From JAFGIT01 sp016929465 [NCBI: Candidatus Coatesbacteria bacterium] (GTDB lineage Bacteria > B130-G9): a DNA stretch of 11,633 bases. The position numbers and the translations under genes were made by a program. Each line of letters opens with the position of its first letter. Position 1 is the stretch's first letter. Under the pieces are notes generated by a model. The model made no database searches. It saw only the letters and a list, made by a program, of their open reading frames with translations, and was not told the DNA's origin. The stretch lies in assembly GCA_016929465.1 (NCBI GenBank), contig JAFGIT010000034.1, positions 1-11,633 of the forward strand, in the 5' to 3' direction. Shown here piece after piece: positions 1 to 7,700 of this stretch.

Positions 1-960
1 CTCGGAACGAATGACGGTGGCGTCAGCATCTTTGACGGCACGGACTGGACCACGCTCTGTGCCGGGCATTTCAATGCACCCGACACCCGCCTCGATAAGG
101 TCGTATTCGACGCGGCGGGAAAGGCCTGGTTCGCCTCCAACGGCGGCGGGGTAACGGTATTCGATGGATCACACTGGCAAAACTATACCCATAGGAACGC
201 CCCGTTCAGGAGCGCATGGGTGGGTGCGATTGCGGTCCACCCGGATGGCACCGTGTGGGTCGGAACGGAGGGGGGCGGCGCCTATTCCTTCGACGGAAAC
301 GCCTGGAGAATTTTCGCGCCGCCGGAGACCGGCTTTATCCACGACGCGATCACCGATATAGCAGTGGACCAGGCCGGACGGACATGGTTCGCCACTGGAC
401 ACCACGGCCTGAGCGTCTTCGACGGCAAGAAGTGGACGGTCTATAATCCGGCGGACAGCGGACCTACGAGCCGCGATGTGCGTGGCATTGCGATCGATGC
501 GAAGGGCAGGATGTGGTTCGCGACTATGAATGGTCTCGCACGTTTCTATGGTAAGTCATGGAAGGTCTATAGCACCACTAACAGCGGCCTGGACCAGGAC
601 AGGTGTTACTCCATCGCGGCCACGCGCGACGGTTCCGTGTGGGTGGGTCACCAGAACTCGGTCAGCGTGTTCGACGGTAAGGGGTGGTCGGTCCACAAGG
701 CGCATCAAGACGGCCTCCCGTCTGGCTTTGTGCAATCGATAACCGAGGATGAGGATGGTGCGATCTGGTTTGGGACATCGCGGGGAGGACTCGCCAGGCT
801 TCTCAACGCGAGCTGGAAGATCTATACTGCGCAGAATTCGATGCTCGCGGACAACGAAGTGACGGATGTCGGGGTCGCTCCCGACGGTCGGTTGTTCATT
901 ACGACCGGACTGGGCCTGAATGTCCTGACAATTACGGAGCCGGAAGCCCAGTCCGAATAA
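1..960 (+). CDS. Beta-propeller (two_component regulator propeller / Reg_prop-like) protein, 5'-truncated
   Basis: The reading frame is open from the first base to a TAA stop, giving 319 residues without a start; the gene begins left of the window. Seven visible repeats of 42-44 residues each contain a hydrophobic-I-D-x-x-G-x-x-W-[FV]-[AG]-T strand followed by F-D-G-x-x-W. The final Trp of each unit falls at residues 16, 60, 102, 145, 187, 229 and 272 of the visible part. This is the pattern of the Reg_prop / ligand-binding sensor propeller family (COG3292-like). In hybrid two-component sensors such propellers precede a Y_Y_Y domain, a membrane segment and a kinase. Here the chain stops about 47 residues after the last Trp with no membrane segment, kinase or Ig domain, so it is probably a stand-alone secreted or periplasmic propeller, though the N-terminus is unseen. 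It is convergent with the next propeller gene. Ligand and role are unknown. Family call is confident; function is not. Confidence 0.85.
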   Translation, partial: LGTNDGGVSIFDGTDWTTLCAGHFNAPDTRLDKVVFDAAGKAWFASNGGGVTVFDGSHWQNYTHRNAPFRSAWVGAIAVHPDGTVWVGTEGGGAYSFDGNAWRIFAPPETGFIHDAITDIAVDQAGRTWFATGHHGLSVFDGKKWTVYNPADSGPTSRDVRGIAIDAKGRMWFATMNGLARFYGKSWKVYSTTNSGLDQDRCYSIAATRDGSVWVGHQNSVSVFDGKGWSVHKAHQDGLPSGFVQSITEDEDGAIWFGTSRGGLARLLNASWKIYTAQNSMLADNEVTDVGVAPDGRLFITTGLGLNVLTITEPEAQSE

Positions 961-995
961 TTGCGGCGACCGGCTTCAGAGCCGCAGCGCCAGAG

Positions 996-1031
996 ATGGA
1001 CAATATGGACTGAATGGACAACATGGACAGG
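996..1031 (+). repeat. 9-bp tandem repeat, ATGGACWRN type, four copies
   Basis: ATGGAC recurs exactly every nine bases at 996, 1005, 1014 and 1023, with variable last three bases (AAT, TGA, AAC, AGG). It lies just after the stop of the propeller gene and is the first of three different tandem repeats packed into this convergent junction. It is not coding in any supported frame. Confidence 0.8.
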
Positions 1032-1050
1032 CGGGAAGCCCGTCCTGGAC

Positions 1051-1080
1051 GTTGGCAGTTAGCAGTTGGCAGTTGGCAGT
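1051..1080 (+). repeat. Heptamer tandem repeat GTTGGCA, four copies
   Basis: Units are GTTGGCA, GTTAGCA, GTTGGCA, GTTGGCA, then a partial GT. The same heptamer in the same orientation reappears at the other convergent junction (4654-4679). The style resembles the degenerate heptanucleotide STRR repeats described in cyanobacteria, but identity with any named family is not claimed. Confidence 0.85.
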
Positions 1081-1095
1081 CCGCCTTCCTCCCAA

Positions 1096-1176
1096 TTGAC
1101 CTCTTTGCCCCCTTTGACCTTTTGACCCTTTGACCTATTTACCTATTCGCCCTTTTGACCTATTGACCCCTTGACC
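1096..1176 (+). repeat. Octamer-period tandem array of TTGACC (YY) units
   Basis: TTGACC or a one- or two-base variant occurs at 1096, 1105, 1114, 1122, 1130, 1138 (TTTACC), 1146 (TTCGCC), 1155, 1163 and 1171, a period of 8-9 bases over ten units. The plus strand is pyrimidine-rich, so the 3' end of the minus-strand propeller transcript would be purine-rich with GGTCAA units. No hairpin followed by a T-run is present, so it is not a classical intrinsic terminator. Shorter versions occur near 4692 and 8811. Confidence 0.85.
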
Positions 1177-1179
1177 CGT

Positions 1180-3399
1180 CTAATCTACATGATATGACGC
1201 TATGGCGACCTTGCCATCGCGTGGGCCGATCAGGAGGTCCATACCACCGAATAGGCTTATGCCCGCGTAGAAGGTGTAGTCGCCCGGGGTGAGGAGAGAT
1301 GTGTCTATATTGACGAGTTCCTCAGTCCGGCAAGATGAGGCTGATAGCGTCAGGTTGAGCGGCGATGGTTCTGGGCCCCAATTGGGATAGTAGAATATAT
1401 TGCCATTGTATTCACATGCCAGCCACAGCGATACGGGGATTATTTCGCCCGCATTCGTGAGATCTGCGGCCAACTTCAGGGTGCCGACCGGATTCTCGGC
1501 AGCCGAGAGTGCAATCGACTGCTGGGCAGGACCACCATCCTCGAGGCGCGAAAGCCCACCAGATGTGCCGACCCACTTGTCGCCGTTATGGTCGATTGTG
1601 ATAGAGTAGAGCCTCGTGCCTGCGAGCCCATCAGATTGATGGAATTCGGCCACGGAGCCGTCCTGCTTCATGCTGATCACGCTGTAGCGTCTCATCGAGT
1701 CATAGGCCAGGAACCAAAGATCACCGTTCGCATCAAAGGCCCCGAAAGTCGTCATTTCGCTCGATAGCTCCTTCCAACTCCCCTCATCGAGGCGATAGAC
1801 CCCCGCCTGAGTGAAAAAGACAAGGCGCTGCTGTAGGTCGAATACCACGCTTGCCACACCGACATCGGCGAACGGCAAGGGTTCTGGAAGCTGGTCCACT
1901 CGCCAGTTCTCGCCGTCGAATATACTGATTAAGCTGTCCAGTATGACCCAGATTTCGTCATTCGATGCAATCGCAAGCGTTGGCGCTTCACGACCTCCAA
2001 TGCCTGGGCCGAATATACTGCCGGTCGGATAGACGTCCCACACATCGTCCTTTATCCGTACAACGCCGCTGAAATCGCTTGTATAATCGGGCCCCACACA
2101 GGCCCATATTTCCCCATCTGGGCCGGGCTCCAGCGTCTCGGCGATGCAGTCCGTTACGCCGTGGTCATATCCTTCCTGGAATGAGAATTCTACGCCATCG
2201 AAGGTTATCAGGCGGAATGGATACTGCAGCACGTGTATAGCCCCCTCCGTGTCCCCGCACGCCGCGATAATGCCGGCGTTGCCGAATACACCCTCTGGCC
2301 TGAAGTACTTCCAGGCATCGCCTTCTTTGTATCCTGTGCCATATATAGATGGATGGTCCGTGGCGATCCAATCGCGTCCCTGGAAGTCCTCTACTACATC
2401 CATAATGACATTTTCGGGAGGGCCATCGGGGAATCCGATGTGCGAGAAATCAATCCCATCGAATAGAATGAGGCCGTCGGTCCTGGTGGCTATCAGAATG
2501 CTCTCGCCCCCCAGGGGTGCCACTCCCCATACACCATACCGATAGGTCGCCTGGTCATCGGGGTCATAAACCAAGCTGATCCCGCATGCCTCGGTGATGA
2601 TCAGCTCATCGCCCCCACGGTTTCGTCGGAGGAGACCGGCGCTGGCGTACGCCCATAGGGTTCCATTTGCATTGAAGTTGAAGCCGTTTGGCCCGTACGG
2701 GAACGGGCCCCAGATTGAGCCATCGTCGAGCTTGATCCACTCGTCTTCATCAAACATCCAGAGACCTTGCTCAGAGCCAGCATAGACAACGCCCGATAGG
2801 TCGCGAGAAAACTGGTACAGACCAGTTTCGAACTCCTTGCAGTCGATGAACGTCCCGCTGTGCTCATCGTACCTCTCTATGCCATTTGCTGCGTAAAAGA
2901 CATTGCCAGATCGATCCACAATCAACTCATAAGGGAAGCCTTCCGTAGAGACGGGATTCACTTCAGTGCCGACAATATGGAATAAGTGGTCCCAGGGATT
3001 ACCTGGTATGGTCCCTATGACCCAAGCCTCGTCACGTGAGATGGCCGCGATACCATAGCCACCCGAGAATTCGGCGAAATTGTAAATCTCTCCGTCCGCA
3101 AGCCGTGCAACCTGCCAGCCGCCCATCCATACTGAGCCATCGGGAGCGATATCGGTGGCGCAGGTCTGGCTGAAACTCGCGCCAGTACTAGTCGAAAGCT
3201 CGGCGAGCTCCATGCCATCCCAGGCAAGCGTGCCGCAGAATGTGCCGATGGCAACGCTGCCTGCTTGTGAGGACACGATGTAGTTGTGGTTGTAATTTCG
3301 GTAGCTCTCGATCTCGAAACCTATCGCGAGAGAGCTGAAAAGCAGAAACAGCGCGGAGATGAGAACTATATTCAGGCTCGAACTCTTTTGGATAAGCAT
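1180..3399 (-). CDS. Exported beta-propeller protein with C-terminal Ig-like domain
   Basis: 739 residues from the chosen start. Residues 1-27 form a signal peptide (Lys, then a long Leu/Ile/Val core ending Ser-Ser-Leu-Ala-Ile-Gly), so the protein is exported. Residues about 35-620 are degenerate propeller units of the Reg_prop type, for example D-x-x-G-x-x-W strands near 87-92 and 603-611 and F-D-G-x-x-[FW] motifs near 313, 400 and 494. Residues about 627-739 form an Ig-like domain homologous to two linker domains of the beta-helix protein encoded nearby (conserved N-x-G, W/Y-x-A, G-x-x-[FY]-[LY]-P, and G-x-Y near the end). An ATG 16 codons upstream (3447) is also in frame, but the chosen ATG has GGAG eight bases before it and puts the signal peptide at the true N-terminus. 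No membrane anchor or sorting motif is recognised at the C-terminus. Likely a surface or secreted binding protein; ligand unknown. Confidence 0.87.
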   Translation of the reverse strand: MLIQKSSSLNIVLISALFLLFSSLAIGFEIESYRNYNHNYIVSSQAGSVAIGTFCGTLAWDGMELAELSTSTGASFSQTCATDIAPDGSVWMGGWQVARLADGEIYNFAEFSGGYGIAAISRDEAWVIGTIPGNPWDHLFHIVGTEVNPVSTEGFPYELIVDRSGNVFYAANGIERYDEHSGTFIDCKEFETGLYQFSRDLSGVVYAGSEQGLWMFDEDEWIKLDDGSIWGPFPYGPNGFNFNANGTLWAYASAGLLRRNRGGDELIITEACGISLVYDPDDQATYRYGVWGVAPLGGESILIATRTDGLILFDGIDFSHIGFPDGPPENVIMDVVEDFQGRDWIATDHPSIYGTGYKEGDAWKYFRPEGVFGNAGIIAACGDTEGAIHVLQYPFRLITFDGVEFSFQEGYDHGVTDCIAETLEPGPDGEIWACVGPDYTSDFSGVVRIKDDVWDVYPTGSIFGPGIGGREAPTLAIASNDEIWVILDSLISIFDGENWRVDQLPEPLPFADVGVASVVFDLQQRLVFFTQAGVYRLDEGSWKELSSEMTTFGAFDANGDLWFLAYDSMRRYSVISMKQDGSVAEFHQSDGLAGTRLYSITIDHNGDKWVGTSGGLSRLEDGGPAQQSIALSAAENPVGTLKLAADLTNAGEIIPVSLWLACEYNGNIFYYPNWGPEPSPLNLTLSASSCRTEELVNIDTSLLTPGDYTFYAGISLFGGMDLLIGPRDGKVAIASYHVD

Positions 3400-3407
3400 G
3401 GTGCAGA

Positions 3408-3411
3408 CTCC
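3408..3411 (-). promoter_or_regulatory. Ribosome binding site deciding the start of the exported propeller gene
   Basis: GGAG on the minus strand stands eight bases before the ATG at 3399. The alternative ATG at 3447 has no comparable site and would place 16 polar residues before the signal peptide. Confidence 0.65.
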
Positions 3412-3450
3412 GGAACAAGTAAATGAATAGTCATTAATTCTACGCATGTT

Positions 3451-3479
3451 ACCATAAGATATCTTTATGATTGAGTCAA
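3451..3479 (-). promoter_or_regulatory. Sigma-70-type promoter for the exported propeller gene
   Basis: On the minus strand TTGACT (3479-3474, five of six matches to TTGACA) is followed after 17 bases by TATGGT (3456-3451, four of six to TATAAT). It lies in an AT-rich part of the divergent gap. Transcription would start near 3444, giving a leader of about 45 bases with the GGAG site in it. Prediction from consensus only. Confidence 0.5.
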
Positions 3480-3491
3480 CAGAAACGGGAG

Positions 3492-3520
3492 TTGTGCTAT
3501 CGGGACGCGGCGGTTATTAT
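3492..3520 (+). promoter_or_regulatory. Candidate sigma-70 promoter for the DUF4037 gene
   Basis: TTGTGC (3492-3497, weak -35) and TATTAT (3515-3520, five of six to TATAAT) are separated by 17 bases. The expected start near 3527 gives a leader of about 33 bases. The two divergent promoter candidates are separated by about 12 bases, back to back, so a regulator bound here could affect both genes. Confidence 0.4.
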
Positions 3521-3546
3521 CCCTTAATTGCGAACCAATTTGGATT

Positions 3547-3551
3547 GGAGG
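3547..3551 (+). promoter_or_regulatory. Ribosome binding site of the DUF4037 gene
   Basis: GGAGG stands eight bases before the ATG at 3560, a strong and well-spaced Shine-Dalgarno match that supports the chosen start. Confidence 0.75.
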
Positions 3552-3559
3552 CGGGGTAG

Positions 3560-4642
3560 ATGAAATTTATGCCGGGGCTCGACCTTTGCGAGCGGTTTTA
3601 CCGCGACGCGGTCAGCCCGATACTCGAAAGGCACTTCCCGGGATTGGTTCATTCGGCGGGTAGGCTGGGCCGCGGTTCGGATGTTCTCGGCTTCGATACG
3701 CCGACTTCGATGGACCATCACTGGGGGCCCAGGGTCACTCTTTTCTTGAAGGGTGACGACTTCGACCGATACGGAGAGAGCATCCCCGAAGTCATGTCAA
3801 GGGAGTTGCCCTACGAGGTCTGCGGGATACCGACCAATTTCTGCCACCAGGAGGCCCGGTTCGGACAGCTCAAAGCAATCGAAAGCGGCCCGGTCAGCCA
3901 TGGTGTATCCGTGACCACGACCAAGGCCTTCTTCGAGGGCTATATCGGTATCAATGCGCTGGATGGACTATCGGCTCTCGATTGGCTCTTGATACCCCAT
4001 CAGCTGCTACGAACGATCGCATCGGGGAGGGTATTTCACGACGGGCTGGGAGAATTGGGACCCGCACGGGAGGTGCTTGCGTGGTATCCGCATGACGTTT
4101 GGCTGTATCTTTTGGCCTGCCAATGGAGACGGATCGATCAGGAAGAGCCTTTCATGGCTCGCTGCGACGACGTCGGCGATGAGCTGGGCTCTCGTCTCGT
4201 CGCATCGCGGATGATCAATGAGCTGATGAGGCTCTGCTTCCTGATGGAGCGGCAATATGCCCCCTATTACAAGTGGTTCGGCACGGCCTTCTCTCGGCTC
4301 GAATGCGCGAGCATTCTGACGCCGATATTCCAATCGATCTTCGACAGCAGGAATTGGCGGGAGCGAGAGCAGCACCTATCCACCGCATACATTCAAGTCG
4401 CGAAGATGCACAATGCACTTTCACTAACTCCCCACATAGAGCCCGAACTATCGAATTTCCACAGCCGACCATACATGGTTCTGCATTCGGAGCGATTCGT
4501 GGATGCTCTCCATGGTCAGATCGAGTCGGAAGAGGTCCGACTGCTGCCCAAGCATATCGGTGCGGTCTGGCAGTTTGCTGATTCGACGGACGTTCTCGAC
4601 AGGCTCAATAGGTGCAGGCAATTAAGGGTGCTATATCGCTGA
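3560..4642 (+). CDS. DUF4037 domain protein with nucleotidyltransferase-like N-terminus
   Basis: 360 residues, with no signal peptide or membrane segment, so cytoplasmic. Residues 37-63 carry the DUF4037 signature: G-R-G-S-D-V-L-G-F-D, then T-x-x-S-x-D-H-x-W-G-P-R, leading into a hydrophobic strand. Gly39-Ser40 with Asp46 and Asp52 resembles the G-S...D...D metal-binding motif of the nucleotidyltransferase fold; this is inference, as no substrate is established for the family. The rest (about 125-350) is helical, with R-Q-Y-A-P-Y-Y-K-W-F-G near 230-240, a conserved-looking feature of the family and reminiscent of the helical C-terminal part of kanamycin-type nucleotidyltransferases. Length is typical of DUF4037. 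It stands alone between two oppositely oriented surface-protein genes and has its own promoter and RBS, so no functional link to them is implied. An antibiotic-resistance role should not be assumed. Confidence 0.85.
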   Translation: MKFMPGLDLCERFYRDAVSPILERHFPGLVHSAGRLGRGSDVLGFDTPTSMDHHWGPRVTLFLKGDDFDRYGESIPEVMSRELPYEVCGIPTNFCHQEARFGQLKAIESGPVSHGVSVTTTKAFFEGYIGINALDGLSALDWLLIPHQLLRTIASGRVFHDGLGELGPAREVLAWYPHDVWLYLLACQWRRIDQEEPFMARCDDVGDELGSRLVASRMINELMRLCFLMERQYAPYYKWFGTAFSRLECASILTPIFQSIFDSRNWREREQHLSTAYIQVAKMHNALSLTPHIEPELSNFHSRPYMVLHSERFVDALHGQIESEEVRLLPKHIGAVWQFADSTDVLDRLNRCRQLRVLYR

Positions 4643-4653
4643 TTGCATTGGTC

Positions 4654-4679
4654 GTTGGCAGTTGGCAGTCAGCAGTTGG
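4654..4679 (+). repeat. Heptamer tandem repeat GTTGGCA, second locus
   Basis: Units are GTTGGCA, GTTGGCA, GTCAGCA, then partial GTTGG. Same heptamer, orientation and order relative to the following pyrimidine-rich array as at 1051-1080, and again placed directly after a plus-strand stop codon and before the end of a minus-strand gene. Confidence 0.8.
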
Positions 4680-4691
4680 TCTCCCTCCCCT

Positions 4692-4714
4692 CTGACCTTT
4701 TTGACCTTTTGTAC
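4692..4714 (+). repeat. Short TTGACC-type array, second locus
   Basis: CTGACC at 4692, TTGACC at 4701 and TTGTAC at 4709 keep the 8-9 base period seen at 1096-1176, inside a pyrimidine-rich run that reaches the stop of the beta-helix gene. No intrinsic terminator hairpin is visible for either flanking gene. Confidence 0.65.
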
Positions 4715-4729
4715 TTCCCCCCCGCCCGC

Positions 4730-7700
4730 CTACGGCAGCGGGTAGTGGTAGCCCATATCAACCTTGCCGGTGTCGGGTGTGCCATCCGCCTGGGTGGTCC
4801 TGTTCGAGAGGCCTGCATCGACGGCGGATTGGCTTCCCGCGTCTATGCACGGGCTGTCGGGGTGGAGGTAATAGCCGCCGAATGGGCCTGTGACGAATAT
4901 CGGATTGTCGTCGATACAGCCTTCCTCACCTGCCCATGGCCAGTCCTGGATGCAGCAGAATGAGATCGAGCCGTATATTCGATTTGGCTCCTCGGAGCCA
5001 GTGTTTCCCCATACGATGCAGTCCCTGACCAGATCATGGTCGTGGTGGATCGCACTTCCGAGGGGGGCGGAATTATTCGCTATCGTGCAATTGATGAGGG
5101 ACCTTCCGCCGTCATTGCAGAGGCCGCCGCCGAAATCATGCGCGCAATTGCCGGAAATCAAGCAGTTAACTATCAGGCCCTGGCAGCCGCTGACGCCACC
5201 ACCACCCATCCCAGCAGAATTATCCGCAATCAAGCAGTTGGATATCATGCCAGAGCAATCGTACAGGCCGCCACCGTGGAAGGCTGAATTGCTCCAGATC
5301 TCACAGTCGGATATGAGCCCGTCGCAGCCCGATATTCCCCCGCCGCCGAATGATGCGGCATTCCCGAAAATGCGGCAATTCGCTATCTCGATCTTTGAGA
5401 GAAGCGGGTTCCACCCCCCGATGCCGGCACGGATACCGCCACCGCTCTCTGCTGAGCCATTGGTGATCGACAAGCCCAGTATCTTGCATGTTTCGTTCTC
5501 GGTGCCATTCAACTCAATGACAGAGCCATTCTGGCCGCCGTCAATCACGGTCGTCTCCACGATATCGGGATCGAGAGGATCGAGGGAGGTTAGCGTCAGG
5601 TTCTTTCCGTCAAAGCTGACATTCTCGAGGTAGAGGCCTGGGTGGACGACGATCGTATCAGACTCCATGGCGCAATCGATAGCATGCTGAATGATATCGA
5701 AGTCGCCAGAACCATCCTGCTTCACCGAGAATTCCAGCGCGAAGCCGCGATGGTAGTTGATAGTGAATTCAGCGACGTTGCTTATGGGCTTCTGGCTAAT
5801 ATGATCGAGCACGAGCGCGTAAATGACAAATATATCTCCCCTCTCCAATGTGGTGAACGCATAGTCGAACGGCTTCGGGCTCCAGGTCTCTCCCGGCCCG
5901 AGTTCCACGCCGGAAGCCCATGGCGCCCAATGATCATCGAGTGCAGGCAGGAAGAGAAACTCGCCTTCAACCGTCTTCAGCGCTGCGAAAAGGTCAATCT
6001 CCCTTGTGCAGCCGATGTTTAGAACCTCAGCCTTGATCTCCATCACATCCTGACCGACGTACATATCCCGATCAGCGGCGACAGTGACGCTGCATCCCTC
6101 CAGGAACTCATAGGCACCAATATCAACGCCATCGCCGATTATGCGAAGTGAACCATCCAGATCGACGTCGCCGATCTGGGCATTCGAGTCGCCTGCATCG
6201 ATACAAGGAGAGGCTGATTGCAGACGGAAATCGCGAGTCCAGAAATCAACGAAGAGAGGGTCTTCCGATATGTTTCCGCTACCGCCACCACCCCAGGATT
6301 CGATGCAACAATGGGTCGGGATGCAAGATCCCAGATATATCGAAGGGCTGTCCTTTGCGGTATTATTCCAGATGATGGTGTTTATGATCTCTCCTTGAGG
6401 GTCGTGGAATCCGCCTCCTGATTGCGCCGAGTTGCCCGCGACGGTGCAATTCACAATTGACGCTCTGCCCCATGCGAAGCCGCCGCCCTCAGCGTCGGCG
6501 CCGTTGTTGCTGATCAGACAGCTGATGAAGCTGCCCCAACAGCTGCTTACTGCACCGCCACATGGCGCGGAATTATCGCTTATGACACAACGTTCGAATC
6601 GACCGCTGCCGCCGTAGATTGCACCTCCTGATTCCGAAGCGGCATTCTCCGTGATGACGCATCTCGACACAAGACCATCGCAGTTGCAGAGCCCGGCGCC
6701 AGAGCTTGCGGCTCGGTTGCCTGAAATGAGGCAATTAATGATGTCACCACCGCAATCATCCAGGCCGCCTGCCCCGCCAATAAGAGAAGTCCGTTGATTG
6801 GCGCGATTGCCAATGACCGAGCAACCCTCGATATCACAAGGACATGAAGAGAAGCCACCCCCGCCCCAACCTGCGATGTTCTCGGAGATAGTGCAGTTCG
6901 ATATGAGACCGGAACAGCGATTAAAGCCGCCCCCATCCAATCCCGATTCATTTCCGCCGATAAAGCTGTCTGCGACGTTGACATCACAGTGTGAAAGGCC
7001 TCCACCGTGCGCTTCAGAACGGTTCCCCGATATCGAGCAGCTACTTATGTCGCCCTTAAAGGCATATATGCCACCACCATCCTCGCTCGCCGAACTGTCG
7101 GATATTATGCAATTTTGCAGGATGTCATGTCCCCCGAACTCCACGGGCCTCGACCACAATATTCCGCCGCCATACGCTGCGAAGCCATGCTTCAGAGTGA
7201 TCCCCCCGAGCAGGATCGAGCCTCCGTCGCTCGTGAATGTCACCACGGAGCCTTCATCGCGCCCATCGACTATCGTTGCCTCAACGGTCGATGGGTCGTC
7301 TGGATCGATGGACCGCACCGTCAAATCCCGATTCCCAACTCTCAGGTTCTCGAAGTAAATCCCAGGATGAATGACAACCGAAGCGCCGGAACGAACGCCA
7401 TCTATAGCCGCTTGAATCGTGGGGAAATCGCCCGTGCCGTCGGGCTTCACAGTGTACTCGTTTGTTGGGGCGGAGCTGTAATGAAAGGAGCCGATGAAGA
7501 TATTGCTTGTGAATTCGCCGATCGAGCCAGCACTCGAGAGAGCAGCATAGGACCGGTACGTTCCACTGGGCTCGTATCCCGTGAATTGCGCGCCAAATGA
7601 CACGAAGGGCCTCGCGGAGATGTCCGCCTCCAACTCGAACGAGCTGAAGCAGGGAGTCCAATCTGGAGCAATCCAGGGCAGGAACAACAGATCCCCGAGT

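Noticed and set aside
971-984. CGGCT-tcag-AGCCG hairpin after the first propeller gene
   Set aside because: Only five base pairs and no following T-run, so not a supportable terminator.
1051-1176. CRISPR array
   Set aside because: Units are 7-9 bases with no spacers of CRISPR length, and no cas gene is present.
6798-7358. 186-codon plus-strand ORF, and similar long plus-strand ORFs inside the beta-helix gene (for example 4890-5633)
   Set aside because: They are antisense shadows of a strongly supported 1356-residue gene. Their Pro-rich translations are what the Gly-rich coils give when read on the opposite strand, and they recur with the repeat period.
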